A stretch of 64,000 nucleotides of DNA from Campylobacter geochelonis (GCF_013201685.1 NZ_CP053844.1:1426001-1490000), one strand, 5' to 3'; counted from the stretch's first letter, positions 45,623-57,543 are shown. Notes: generated from the sequence alone by a model not told the origin. Numbers and translations: made by a program.

Positions 45623-48028
45623 TTACGCTCCTTTTACCACTGGAGTTTTTATGCCAGCATATGGCTTGACTTCAACTTTTTTAATCGCAACTAAGCAAGT
45701 ATTTACCGATGTTGCTTGAGCCATTGTCGATGTTGGGAAAGATGGAGTTAGGACATTTATATGACCTGCATTACATCTTGGTTTTTCATCATCTATATTT
45801 TCTGGATCATACCATGCTCCTTCTTGCAAAGAAAGCACTCCACTCATTATATTTTTTGTGACAACAGCCCCAGCTATCACGCTTCCGCGCTCGTTATATA
45901 CTTCAACCGCATCGCCATCTTTTATGCCAAGTTTTTTAGCATCTTCATCATTTATCATCACAGGCTCACGGTTTGTTACCTTATAAGCTTTACGAATAAA
46001 GCTGTTATCCATCTGTGAGTGAATGCGATATGTTGGGTGTGGGCTAACTATGTGAAATGGATAAGCTTTTGTTTTTTCTACGTCCCCAAGCCACTCAGTT
46101 GGCTCAAACCACATCGGATGACCTTTAAAATCATCTAGTTTAAACTCAGCAAATTTCTGTGAATAAATTTGTATTTTACCGCTTTCTGTTCTTAGCTTAT
46201 TTGCCACTGGATCTGCTCTAAACTCAGCGTGTCTTACATACTTTCTAGCCTCTTCTGATGGTTCAAAATGCACAAATCCTTTTTCCCAAAATTCCTCAAA
46301 GCTCATATAATTTGGACAATCGCTTCTTTCATAAAAGCCTTTAAGCAACTCCTCTTTGCTCTTGCCACCACCACTAAATTTACGCCACTGACGCTCTCCA
46401 ACTAGCTTTGCCATCTCTTCAAACACATCATAGTCATTTCGCGCTTCAAAAAGCGGCTCAACAACCTTTTTCATCGCATAAACATAGTCTTGTGAGTATG
46501 AACCACCATAGCTTATATCATCTCTTTCAAGTGGAGTTGTAGATGGTAAAACGATATCTGCCATCTTCGCTGTTGGTGTCCACCAAGGCTCATGCACAAC
46601 AACCATATCAAGCGTTCTAAGTCCCTTGATAAGCTCATTTGCGTTTGGTTGATGACCAAGAGTATTTGCTCCAACATTATAGAACACTTTAAATTTAGGA
46701 TAAACTATCTCTTCGCCTTTGAATTTAATCTTTTTACCTGGATTTAAAAGCGCTTCGCCGATTCTTGAAGCTGGAATTTTTGCTCTAACTTTGTTTTTGC
46801 CTTGCGCTAACCCGCCAGGAAGCATAACACCACTAAATGCTTGTCCGCCACCTGAGTAGTGCATAGAAAAACCAAATCCCCCACCAGGAAGTCCGATTTG
46901 TCCGATAAATGCTGCTAAAACTATCAACGTCCAATCAACTTGTTCGCCGTGTTGTGCTCTTTGCATAGCCCAGTTTCCAGCTAAAAATGTGCGGTTGCTT
47001 ACAAAAGTATCAGCCAAAGCTGTTATGATTTTTTCATCTACGCCTGTGATTTTTGCTGCCCAAGACGCTGTTTTTGCGACTTTATCCTCTGTTTTTCCAA
47101 GTAGATATGGCAAGAATTTATCAAGTCCATCGGTGTATTTTTCAACAAATTCTTTATCGTATTTGCCGCTTGTATAAAGATAGTGCATCATGCCAAGCAT
47201 CAAGGCTACATCGGTGTTTGGCCTGATTTTAACCCATTGTGCATTAAAGCGTTTTGCAATCGGAGTATATTGTGGGTCAATCGTAATAAATTTGATATCT
47301 GATTTTGCGTATTTATCATAGTATGGGTTGTTTCCACGGTTTGCGACTTTGTAATCGATTTGATTACATTTAAACAAATCCGCACCCCACATAACATAAA
47401 CTTGTGTATTTTCAAGTATAACTTCGTGAGCAGTTTGAAGCGAATACACTTCCAAGTCCCCAACTATCGTAGTATTTACCTTACCGGCTGCGCCGTTACT
47501 ATGCTCGCCATCCATTCCAACAGCGCCACCAAAAACTGTGTTTAAAAAACGTCCCGCTGTAGCTGAACAGTTATGAAGTGAGCCTGGATGTCCCCACGCA
47601 CCATAACTTGCGTTATAAATCTCTTCTGGTTTTACACTTTTAAGCTTATCTAAGATTAGCGCCATAGCTTCATCCCAACTAACTCTTACAAACTCCTCTT
47701 TGCCGCGAAGTTGTGGTGCGATTTTAGAAACATCGCCTTTTGCTTCAAGATAGCTTTTTCTAACGCAAGGATATTTTATACGAGTGTCGCTATAAACTCT
47801 ATCTATCCACGCTTCGCTACCTGGATATTTTGGGTCTTTATCAGACTCTTGTGGGTGAATTTTTACTATCTTGCCATCTTTTACATCAGCGTAAAATGCT
47901 CCGACATTTGAAGCATGTGGCACTGTTTTTACGCCTTTTTTCTCATCTGCTAATAACGGGTTTGCACTCGCTACTACCGTAGCTGCCGCAGCAGTTGATT
48001 TTAGAAATTTTCGTCTTGAAATCGACAT
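45623..48028 (-). CDS. torA: TorA/BisC-like molybdopterin S- or N-oxide reductase
   Basis: 801-aa periplasmic molybdenum enzyme of the DMSO reductase superfamily. The Tat signal SRRKFLKSTAAAA (residues 3-15) is followed by the catalytic domain: YNASYGAWGHPGSLHNCSAT contains the serine-ligand type region of TorA/DorA (no N-terminal 4Fe-4S cysteines), and GGGFGFSMHYSGGG, HEPWWTPTAKMADIVLPSTT and HRIHSQ-like segments follow. Expected to reduce TMAO or DMSO with electrons from the neighbouring cytochrome. A divergent regulator gene starts about 160 bases upstream. Confidence 0.9.
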   Translation of the reverse strand: MSISRRKFLKSTAAAATVVASANPLLADEKKGVKTVPHASNVGAFYADVKDGKIVKIHPQESDKDPKYPGSEAWIDRVYSDTRIKYPCVRKSYLEAKGDVSKIAPQLRGKEEFVRVSWDEAMALILDKLKSVKPEEIYNASYGAWGHPGSLHNCSATAGRFLNTVFGGAVGMDGEHSNGAAGKVNTTIVGDLEVYSLQTAHEVILENTQVYVMWGADLFKCNQIDYKVANRGNNPYYDKYAKSDIKFITIDPQYTPIAKRFNAQWVKIRPNTDVALMLGMMHYLYTSGKYDKEFVEKYTDGLDKFLPYLLGKTEDKVAKTASWAAKITGVDEKIITALADTFVSNRTFLAGNWAMQRAQHGEQVDWTLIVLAAFIGQIGLPGGGFGFSMHYSGGGQAFSGVMLPGGLAQGKNKVRAKIPASRIGEALLNPGKKIKFKGEEIVYPKFKVFYNVGANTLGHQPNANELIKGLRTLDMVVVHEPWWTPTAKMADIVLPSTTPLERDDISYGGSYSQDYVYAMKKVVEPLFEARNDYDVFEEMAKLVGERQWRKFSGGGKSKEELLKGFYERSDCPNYMSFEEFWEKGFVHFEPSEEARKYVRHAEFRADPVANKLRTESGKIQIYSQKFAEFKLDDFKGHPMWFEPTEWLGDVEKTKAYPFHIVSPHPTYRIHSQMDNSFIRKAYKVTNREPVMINDEDAKKLGIKDGDAVEVYNERGSVIAGAVVTKNIMSGVLSLQEGAWYDPENIDDEKPRCNAGHINVLTPSFPTSTMAQATSVNTCLVAIKKVEVKPYAGIKTPVVKGA

Positions 48029-48191
48029 ATTATCTCCTGTTTAAAGTTAAATTTACACTAGATTATAGTTAAATTTTTCATTAAAAAATCAATCTTAAAA
48101 TTAAATTTAACTTATTTTTATACAATAGATAAAAAAATTTATAAATGAAGGATTTCCAATTTATACGAAGTTAAATAATCTCTCCGTTCTT

Positions 48192-48821
48192 GTGGTCTCA
48201 GATGATATATTTTTACAAAATAAAATTAAGTCAAAAAGCGATATTTTTAAAAATTTATTTTCTGCAACTGGTAAAAATTTTTTACATCTTTATCTAAATT
48301 GTAATGTAAACATTGACATTATCGTGCTTGATTTAGACATTCTAGAGAACTTTAACATTTTTACCATCTTAAATATGAAGCCCAAACAGCAGTTTCTTTT
48401 TTTAGCAAAGGATAGAAAAGTTTACCAATCTTTGTTAAGAAAATTTAGCGGTGGAGCATCAGCTGTTCTTTTTAAACCAGTTAAATTTAGCGCTATTCTT
48501 GACAATATTGAACTTTTAGTCTTGCAAGATAAAATAAATACCATTAAACTAAACAGCTATATACAAGTTGATATCTTAAAAGAGCAAATTTATGAAAACG
48601 ATACTCAGCTTTTTTTAACAAGCAAAATGCATAAACTCATAATCATGCTCGCCTCAAATTTAGGCAAACTTACTACATTTGAGATGATAGATGAAGTAGT
48701 TTATGATAGCGAGTCTAGCTCAAGAGTTGTCATGCAAAATTTAGTCGGAAACCTAAAAAGAAAGCTAAATTTAAACATCAAAAACGTCCACTCAAAAGGC
48801 TATATTTTGTATACTTCATAA
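48192..48821 (+). CDS. OmpR-type response regulator-like protein, divergent from torA
   Basis: 209 aa from the first conventional start (GTG), with a receiver-like N terminus and a winged-helix C terminus (about 115-209) ending VHSKGYILYTS. Receiver residues are largely kept: SDD acid pocket, VLDLD phosphoacceptor (about D47) and FKPV lysine. The GTG lacks a ribosome site and removes part of the first beta strand. The frame is open upstream: GAAGGA at 48147-48152 lies 6 bases before an in-frame ATT at 48159, giving YTKLNNLSVLVVSDD, a complete first strand. The real start may therefore be ATT. By position it probably controls the divergent reductase genes; no kinase gene is adjacent. Confidence 0.75.
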   Translation: MVSDDIFLQNKIKSKSDIFKNLFSATGKNFLHLYLNCNVNIDIIVLDLDILENFNIFTILNMKPKQQFLFLAKDRKVYQSLLRKFSGGASAVLFKPVKFSAILDNIELLVLQDKINTIKLNSYIQVDILKEQIYENDTQLFLTSKMHKLIIMLASNLGKLTTFEMIDEVVYDSESSSRVVMQNLVGNLKRKLNLNIKNVHSKGYILYTS

Positions 48822-49107
48822 CCTAAATTTTCACCGGCAAGTTCTTGTTTTGACTGTTTTGTTGTATTCTAAGCTAAAAGCAAAATGTATTCAAAAGTAC
48901 TAAAATGCTTGTAAGAAAGCTGTTTTTGGTAAAAATTTCTATACAAATGCTAATTAACACAATAAATATATGCAACATAGCTTCTAAACATCGAAATTTA
49001 CGTAAAAATATAACTTAAAATAAATTTTAAATTTATGAATTAAAAAGATTATAGCAAAAACAAAAGTAGCCTACTCGATACCAAAATAGTGATTGTTGGC
49101 TGATTTT
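48822..49107. other. AT-rich gene-free stretch
   Basis: Directly after the regulator; nothing recognised on either strand. Confidence 0.5.
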
Positions 49108-49390
49108 TCATCGCTTTAAAAGCGTATCAGCAATATAAAAAATAACACAAATAAATAAAAAAATGATAATCAACCAAAATATTTTTATCAAATTTAGCAC
49201 CATATACAGCTTGCGCTTTTTAAAGCCTTCATCTATATAAACCCTAAAATTACCTCAGCCAAGCCACTTTAGTAGTTACGTAAAATACTTCAAAAGTATC
49301 AAATATATCAAACACAGCAAAATAAAATATATAAATAAGCGTAAGTTTTATCTGCCCAAATGCGCTTTTTCTTGATTTTAAAGGTTTTAA
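49108..49390 (-). pseudogene. Possible relic of a small membrane protein gene
   Basis: On the minus strand one frame reads GNFRVYIDEGFKKRKLYMVL and on through a hydrophobic helix (IFWLIIIFLFICVIFYIA) to a TGA at 49108. Just upstream, another frame reads FGQIKLTLIYIFYFAVFDIF then TFEVFYVTTKVAWLR. Both pieces look coding, but they are joined only through a frameshift and stops. No start or family was recognised; this is a guess from composition and hydrophobicity. Confidence 0.35.
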
Positions 49391-49913
49391 ATATGATTTT
49401 CGCTTTTTAAGTTGTGAAATTTTAACTAAATTTATTTATAGTTTAAATTTAGTTTTATTTATTATAAAATAATTAATATTTTATTTAAATTAGTAAATTT
49501 GCATAATAAATTTCTTAAATTTAAATTTTTAACATAAGCGAGATTAAAGCAAGCAAGATATAAAAAGCGTTTTCTAAATTTACATACAAACAAACACAAA
49601 GCGCCCAGAAAACAAGGCAAAATAGAAAAAATATCTTATAAATTTATATTTTGACAACTTAATTTTTATAAAAATTATCATAAAAACAGCTTCTAAAAAT
49701 AGTAAAACAAACTAAGCATTTTGTTAAGAGAATCTATCAAAAAATGTTTAACTTTGGTATAAATTTAAACAAATATATTTTTAAATAAGTTAGAATTTTT
49801 AAAAAGTTGCAAACAAGCCGATTTTAAATGCAAATTAAAGATAAAATGTTTGATAAAACAGATGGTAAAGTTGATTTTAAGCGATTTTGTATAAATTTGG
49901 ATTTAAATTTAAA
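49391..49913. other. AT-rich gene-free stretch before the groEL terminator
   Basis: About 520 bases of very AT-rich DNA; no gene, RNA or repeat can be supported. Confidence 0.5.
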
Positions 49914-49936
49914 AACCCCTTGATTAACAAGGGGTT
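49914..49936 (-). terminator. groESL terminator
   Basis: AACCCCTTG and CAAGGGGTT form a perfect 9-bp stem with a five-base loop, 55 bases past the groEL stop, followed on the minus strand by a T-run. Strong intrinsic terminator. Confidence 0.85.
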
Positions 49937-49990
49937 AAGTTTTATAAAGCTTTTAAAAAGAGCTTTGAAGTTAAGCCGATGAGTCAAAGA

Positions 49991-51903
<1,913 letters not shown>

Positions 51904-51940
51904 ATTTCATCCTTTCGTTTATTAAATTTTATTGATATTT

Positions 51941-51967
51941 TTAGCACTCAAGCTTTTTGAGTGATGA
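51941..51967 (-). promoter_or_regulatory. CIRCE operator (HrcA binding site)
   Basis: TTAGCACTC-N9-GAGTGATGA; the CIRCE consensus is TTAGCACTC-N9-GAGTGCTAA. One arm is perfect, the other differs at two positions. It lies directly downstream of the promoter, about 40 bases before groES, where HrcA would block transcription until heat shock. Confidence 0.9.
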
Positions 51968-51968
51968 A

Positions 51969-51997
51969 AGTATATGCAAATTTTTAATTTTTGTCAA
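51969..51997 (-). promoter_or_regulatory. groESL sigma-70-type promoter
   Basis: On the minus strand TTGACA and TATACT are separated by 17 bases. Both boxes are close to consensus, and the -35 box is unusually good for this phylum. The predicted start site falls at the edge of or inside the CIRCE element. Confidence 0.8.
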
Positions 51998-52119
51998 TAC
52001 TTAACGCTAAATTTATCATAAACTTTTAGTCTTTTTGACTCAAGTTTTATAATACAAACCAAACCAGAGTATTAACCAAATTTTGATACAATAATGTAAC
52101 ATAAAATAAAGGAGATTTC

Positions 52120-54678
52120 ATGAAATTTTTAAAAATTTTATCAATTTTCGTTGTAGTTGTCCTAGTGGCACTATATATCATCTTATTTACCGGCTTTGGT
52201 AACAACCTTGTAAAACCATATATAGAAAAAATCGCCAAAGAAAAGAGCGGTTATGATGTCAAACTTACCAAATTTGACCTAAATTTTGGTAGTCTTGACA
52301 TAAATGCAGTTCTTAATGGCGAAATTATGGCAAATATCGATGGTAACTACTCGCTGTTTTCTCAAAGTTTTGACTTAAACTACAATGTTTTAGTAAAAGA
52401 TTTGCAAACTTTTAAAATAAAGCTTAACGAGCAGATGGGCTTAGCTGGGCGAATTCGTGGTAAAGCTGATGACTTTAGTGTAAATGGCGTTGGAAATATG
52501 CTTAATTCAAACGTGCGTTTACTGGCTACTTTAAAAGATTTTAAACCTTTTGATGTAGAACTTAATGCAAAAGGGCTAGATATACAAAAAGCTCTTGCTT
52601 TACTAAACAAACCAGCCTATCTAGTCGGTAAAATCGACGCTGTAGCAAATATAAAAAATGCCGTTGGCACTGCGCAAATTCTCTCTGATGATATGGCGCT
52701 AAATAAAGAAGCTCTAAAAGATATGAATATAACTTTAGACTCAAATTTAGCTCTAAATTTAACTTCAAATATAAATCTTGATAAAAACATCGTCTTGGCT
52801 AGCACAAATTTAGCATCAGGCTTAGCAAATTTAAGCGCAAAAAAGACTGAGTTTAACCTAGATAGCAAAGAGTTGCTTAGTGATTTTAAAGTTGAAGTTA
52901 CAAATTTAGCAAACCTTGAGCCACTTATCAAACAAAAACTTAGCGGTAGTTTAAACGTAGATGGGGCGCTAAAGTTTGCAAATAACAAACTTGAATTCGT
53001 TGATTTTGCTCTTAAGGGTTTTGGTGGCGAAGTCGTTGCTAAGCTTCAAGATAGTACATTAAACGCTACAATTAATGGCATAAAAACACAAGAACTAATG
53101 GGCGTCGTATCTATGTCAAAAGCCGTAAACGGCGTGATAAATGGCACTGTTTTGATAAATGATATCTATCAAACTGCTAATATAAAAGGCAATGCCAACA
53201 TTAAGATAAGCGATGGCTCAATCAACCCAACTGAGCTTAAAAAACTCGCAAATTTAGACTTTCCTAAAAACAACAACTTCGCACTAAACTCAACAGTAAA
53301 AATAGAAAATGGCGTTGTAAATTTAGTCTCAAATTTAACTTCAAATTTGCTTAACGTGCCAAGCGTTACAGCAACGTATGATTTGAAAAACAAGGATTTA
53401 AGTGCTAAATTTAGTGGCGTTGTTGATGATTTATCAAAACTTAAAGAATTTACCAAACAAACCCTAAACGGAAGCGTTAAAGCTGATGGCGAAGTTAGTA
53501 TGAAAAACAACGCTCTTTCAAGCCTAAATCTTGATGTAAAAGCGCTTGGTGGCGCGATAAATGCAACCTCAAATGGCAAGAATTTAGAAGCTAAAATAAC
53601 TGGGTTAAATTTAGCTGACATTTTTGGACTTATCGGTCAAGAAGCCCTTGCTAGTGGAAATTTAGAAGCGACGCTGAATTTAAGTAGTATCGATATAAAA
53701 AACCTAAATGGAAAAGCAAATTTAAAGCTAAACGGCGGCGTTTTATCGCAAAGTGGACTTAGTAAACTACTAAATAAAGAGTTTCCAAAAGGGGTAAAAT
53801 TTAGCGCAAACGCAGATGTAAACATAGCAAATTCCTTAGCAAATTTTACATCTTTAATCAGCTCTGATTTAGCAAATTTGAATAAATTTGATGGAAGTTA
53901 CGATATCAACAAGGGCGAGTTTAGCGCAAACTACAAAGCAGACATTAAGGATTTATCAAAACTTGCATTTTTAACTGGGAAAAAACTTGTCGGGCAGATA
54001 GCTTTAAATGGAGATATTAAAAAAGATGCTAAAAATTTAGTCATAACATCAAATTCAGACCTTTTTGGCGGTAAATTTAAAGCAAATTTAACAAACGAAA
54101 AGCTTAAAGCAACGCTTGATAAATTCCAAATCCCAGGACTTACAAAAATGCTTGATTTTGGCGATTTTTACGAAGGAATCGGCGATATGGTATTTAACTA
54201 CAACACAACCGCGCAAAAAGGCGATTTTCACGTAGATATAAACAACGGTAGATTGAAAAAAAGCTCGCTAACCACCGCTGTTAGCTTAGCTGCAAGGCGC
54301 GATATCACACAACAAGTTTTTAATGACTCATATATAAAAGGAAATATTAACAAAAATTTAGTCGATTTTAACTCTATGATGAAAGCGCCAAAAATGGACT
54401 TAAATGTCACAAAAGGCACACTTGATACCACAACTTCTCGCATTAATATACCTGTTTCAATCAACATCGAAAAAACAGATATAAAAGCAGAAATTACCGG
54501 CACGACACAAGAGCCAAAAGTCAAAGTTAGCTCAAACTATCTTGAGAAAAAGTTAGAAAAACAGCTTGATAAAGGACTTGATAAACTTTTTGGCACAAAA
54601 GATGAAAAAAACAGCGATGGAAGCGTTAAAGAAGATCCAAACAAAGATATCAAAAACCTTATAAAAGGGCTTTTTTAA
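52120..54678 (+). CDS. AsmA-like large envelope protein
   Basis: 852-aa protein with one N-terminal membrane helix (about 4-25) and a long periplasmic region rich in beta strands and Asn, built from repeated segments (for example LNGSVKADGEVSMKNN and related DGALKFANN, LNGDIKKDAKN). This matches AsmA/TamB-like proteins, which are thought to shuttle phospholipids between membranes in Gram-negative bacteria. The C-terminal region (about 690-800, GIGDMVFNYNTTAQKGDFHV onward) resembles the AsmA_2 domain. AAGGAG precedes the ATG. It is monocistronic, divergent from groESL. Confidence 0.8.
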   Translation: MKFLKILSIFVVVVLVALYIILFTGFGNNLVKPYIEKIAKEKSGYDVKLTKFDLNFGSLDINAVLNGEIMANIDGNYSLFSQSFDLNYNVLVKDLQTFKIKLNEQMGLAGRIRGKADDFSVNGVGNMLNSNVRLLATLKDFKPFDVELNAKGLDIQKALALLNKPAYLVGKIDAVANIKNAVGTAQILSDDMALNKEALKDMNITLDSNLALNLTSNINLDKNIVLASTNLASGLANLSAKKTEFNLDSKELLSDFKVEVTNLANLEPLIKQKLSGSLNVDGALKFANNKLEFVDFALKGFGGEVVAKLQDSTLNATINGIKTQELMGVVSMSKAVNGVINGTVLINDIYQTANIKGNANIKISDGSINPTELKKLANLDFPKNNNFALNSTVKIENGVVNLVSNLTSNLLNVPSVTATYDLKNKDLSAKFSGVVDDLSKLKEFTKQTLNGSVKADGEVSMKNNALSSLNLDVKALGGAINATSNGKNLEAKITGLNLADIFGLIGQEALASGNLEATLNLSSIDIKNLNGKANLKLNGGVLSQSGLSKLLNKEFPKGVKFSANADVNIANSLANFTSLISSDLANLNKFDGSYDINKGEFSANYKADIKDLSKLAFLTGKKLVGQIALNGDIKKDAKNLVITSNSDLFGGKFKANLTNEKLKATLDKFQIPGLTKMLDFGDFYEGIGDMVFNYNTTAQKGDFHVDINNGRLKKSSLTTAVSLAARRDITQQVFNDSYIKGNINKNLVDFNSMMKAPKMDLNVTKGTLDTTTSRINIPVSINIEKTDIKAEITGTTQEPKVKVSSNYLEKKLEKQLDKGLDKLFGTKDEKNSDGSVKEDPNKDIKNLIKGLF

Positions 54679-54759
54679 ACAAAAACTAGTCTAAATTTAT
54701 GCCAAAACGCGTTTTTAAAACATCTTTAAAACCGGAGCAAACTTAGCTTTGCTCCAAAT

Positions 54760-55893
54760 TTACTTTCTTAAAACTCTTAAAAAGCCCAAAACAACGATAA
54801 AAAGTAGCATTATGCCAATGTATAAAAAAGCATTTTGAATGCCGACTTTAGCAACAACTGGAAAAGTCATAAAAGGCGATATAAACTGTCCTAAAAATAT
54901 AGCACTCACTAGTAAAGATGAGGCTTTTACTCGCTGGTGAATGTTGGTGTAAGAGAGCATCCACGCACTCATATTTGTCATCGCAAGTCCTCCGCCAAAA
55001 CCTATGATAAATGAAGTTAGAAAGAAAAAATGTATATTTTTCACGATTCCAACGCCAACTAAACCAAGCGAGTTTATCAAAACGGCTAGTAAAAAGATTT
55101 GCGCGAAGCCAAATTTTGCCTTAAATGGGCTAAAAAATATCGCTCCGATGGTGCTTCCGACAAACGATGTTGCTATTATCGCGCCCGTTAGTTTGCCACT
55201 TGCACCATAAATATCCATTATCAAAAACGGCATTTGCGTTGGCAAGATAAAAAATATCACCATATATAAAAATCCCAAACCAAAGATAAAATATAGTGGT
55301 TTTGTTAGTTTTGAACTCTCATGAATTTCTACTTTTTTGACATCAAAAATATGCAAAATCACAGCAGGGATAAAGAGCAAACCAGCCAAATAAACACCAA
55401 AAGGTAGCCGCCAAAAAATATCAGTCAAAACTCCACCACCTATAACAAAAACAGCCCCACCAGCCGCCATAAACGAGTTTTGCAAACTCATAAATTTATA
55501 CCTTGCCTCGCCCTCAAAATAGTCCCCAACAAGTGAAGTCGTTACTATCATAATCACAGCAATCCCAATACCAAGCAAAAACCTAGATAAAAGCAAGGCC
55601 TCAATTTGCGCTAAATACAGCCCCGCACTACCAAAAAGCGTAAAAAGCACAAAGCCAACAAGTGCTGAGTTTCTCTTGCCAAATTTAGCGATATAAATGC
55701 CTAAAAATGGTGAAAGTAAGGCAATCGAAAGTGCTGGAAGTGTTATCATAAGTCGCGAGTAAAGTTCGATAAATGGTGAGTTAAAATACTGTTTTAAGTG
55801 CGGCATAGCCGTAGTTACAGCAAGGTTTGAAAGCATTGCAGCCGAACCAATAAAAAGCAAAGTTAGTTTTGTAAAAAGTGTAACGCGATTCAT
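54760..55893 (-). CDS. Major facilitator superfamily transporter
   Basis: 377-aa inner-membrane transporter with twelve predicted helices. The loop between helices 2 and 3 reads GIYIAKFGKRNSALVG (MFS motif A-like) and a counterpart lies in the second half (SPFKAKFGFAQIFLLAV). Sequence features suggest the drug:H+ antiporter or arabinose-efflux type; the substrate is unknown. Start at the ATG at 55893, preceded by AGGAT; a longer frame adds 7 residues without a site. Confidence 0.87.
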   Translation of the reverse strand: MNRVTLFTKLTLLFIGSAAMLSNLAVTTAMPHLKQYFNSPFIELYSRLMITLPALSIALLSPFLGIYIAKFGKRNSALVGFVLFTLFGSAGLYLAQIEALLLSRFLLGIGIAVIMIVTTSLVGDYFEGEARYKFMSLQNSFMAAGGAVFVIGGGVLTDIFWRLPFGVYLAGLLFIPAVILHIFDVKKVEIHESSKLTKPLYFIFGLGFLYMVIFFILPTQMPFLIMDIYGASGKLTGAIIATSFVGSTIGAIFFSPFKAKFGFAQIFLLAVLINSLGLVGVGIVKNIHFFFLTSFIIGFGGGLAMTNMSAWMLSYTNIHQRVKASSLLVSAIFLGQFISPFMTFPVVAKVGIQNAFLYIGIMLLFIVVLGFLRVLRK

Positions 55894-56064
55894 AATTATC
55901 CTAAATTTAGTCAAAAAGTAAGCTTGTATTCTAGCATAATATAAATTTAGATTTTATATTTAAATAATTGATTAAATTTATTTAAGTATATCGCTTGTTA
56001 ATCAAATAAATTTAAAATAAATATAGCGCATAAATATGATAAAATATATTTTTTAAGGAGCAAA

Positions 56065-57543
56065 ATGAACAACTATAAAACTACGATTTTACACCATTTT
56101 ATGAGTATAACAACTGCTTTTTTGTTTTCTTTGTTTATAAGTGAAATGTTTGATTATATACCTAAATTTAGTTTTTTATTTTCATATATTAGTCCAAATT
56201 TATCATACTTGATGTTTGAGAGTAAATTTTATATGTTTTTGTTTATTCTTATACCTTTTGCGATGTTTTGCGAACAGTTTTTCCGCGTTAAATGGGCTGT
56301 TTTGGCATTTTTTCTCTATGTTTATTTCTCTTGCTATTTTGTTTTTGGGTTGCTTGATTTTTGGATTATGTTGCTTCTTTTTAGCTCAAATTTTATGCTT
56401 TATATCTTTGCTTTTTCGCGAAATTTTGTAACTCAAGATGACGCGCTTAATCATATAGCGCTAAATTGCGTGAACGCCGCGATTTATCTTTTGCTGTTTT
56501 TTATCATTTATATTATTTTGCTCTCTAGTTGCGAGTACCTTTTTAGTGTAAATATCACTTTTTTATATAAACTAAGTTGGATTTTAATACCTATATTTTT
56601 ACTATATTTTTTGAAAAATGTTCGTGAAAACAGAGCTAAATTTATCCTAGCAAAGATTGGATTTATTGGATTTTATGGATTTATTTGCTTATATATGCTA
56701 TTTTTATATATTTATATTTTACTCTATGCTTTCGGCGATGAAAAAAGCGGCGTGATAAATTTAATGATGTGGTTTGTACTGTTTGCAACTGCTTTTTTTA
56801 TAACAAACCACACCGCTGCATATAAAAAATGGCTTCAAGCCGCCTTTTTACCGATAATCTTGTTTTGTTTTTACGCGATAATCGTGAGAGTAAACGAGTA
56901 TGGCTGGAGCGTGAACCGTGTGTATGTTTTTGCGTGTTGTTCTAGTTTGTTTGTTACAAATTTATATGCGCTGGGTGCTAAATTTAGACTCTCGCGCGTT
57001 TTTTTGTTTAGTGCTTTTATCATATACATACTTACTATTTCGCCATTTAGCGCAAAAAATATCGCTATAAAGTCTCAAACCAATGTGTTTTTAGCCAATT
57101 ATAAAACCAACATCAAAAAGGCAAATGAAGCTTATGATTATCTTAAAAAATTAAATGCAAAACTATCAGAAAAAATCGAGCAAGAGCATAAAATACTACA
57201 AAACGCCTTAAAAAAACAAGAACCAATCGAGTATCAAAAGTATGTAAAATACGCCAACGTCGCTGGTTGTAAGCTGTTTATCAAAGATATAAGGCTAGAT
57301 GAGTATAAAAGTGAGGTAAAGGCTGATAAACTAGATATTATAACGGATAATTTTAGCATTATTATCGCTGATTCAAACTCGACTAAAACGATAAAAAAAG
57401 AGCAAATCGCAACTAAATTTCTAGAAAAAAGCAGCGAAAAAAGTGTAAATTTTAAAATAGATGGTGTTAAATTTTTTATAAACTACATCACTTTTGATGA
57501 ACATAGCACATTAAAAAGTGCGCATTTTGATCTGTGTTTGTAG
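56065..57543 (+). CDS. DUF4153-like multi-pass membrane protein
   Basis: 492-aa protein with about ten hydrophobic helices in the first 345 residues and a soluble C-terminal part of about 140 aa with heptad-like KKLNAKLSEKIEQEHKIL. The segment YGWSVNRVYVFACC after the eighth or ninth helix resembles the signature of DUF4153 proteins, and the soluble tail with a final beta-rich part is usual for that family. Function unknown. AAGGAG precedes the ATG; monocistronic. Confidence 0.65.
   Translation: MNNYKTTILHHFMSITTAFLFSLFISEMFDYIPKFSFLFSYISPNLSYLMFESKFYMFLFILIPFAMFCEQFFRVKWAVLAFFLYVYFSCYFVFGLLDFWIMLLLFSSNFMLYIFAFSRNFVTQDDALNHIALNCVNAAIYLLLFFIIYIILLSSCEYLFSVNITFLYKLSWILIPIFLLYFLKNVRENRAKFILAKIGFIGFYGFICLYMLFLYIYILLYAFGDEKSGVINLMMWFVLFATAFFITNHTAAYKKWLQAAFLPIILFCFYAIIVRVNEYGWSVNRVYVFACCSSLFVTNLYALGAKFRLSRVFLFSAFIIYILTISPFSAKNIAIKSQTNVFLANYKTNIKKANEAYDYLKKLNAKLSEKIEQEHKILQNALKKQEPIEYQKYVKYANVAGCKLFIKDIRLDEYKSEVKADKLDIITDNFSIIIADSNSTKTIKKEQIATKFLEKSSEKSVNFKIDGVKFFINYITFDEHSTLKSAHFDLCL

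Noticed and set aside
48822-49990. tRNA or structured RNA gene in the large gap before groEL
   Set aside because: No cloverleaf, TψC-arm-like GGTTCGA word or other conserved RNA element was found by eye.
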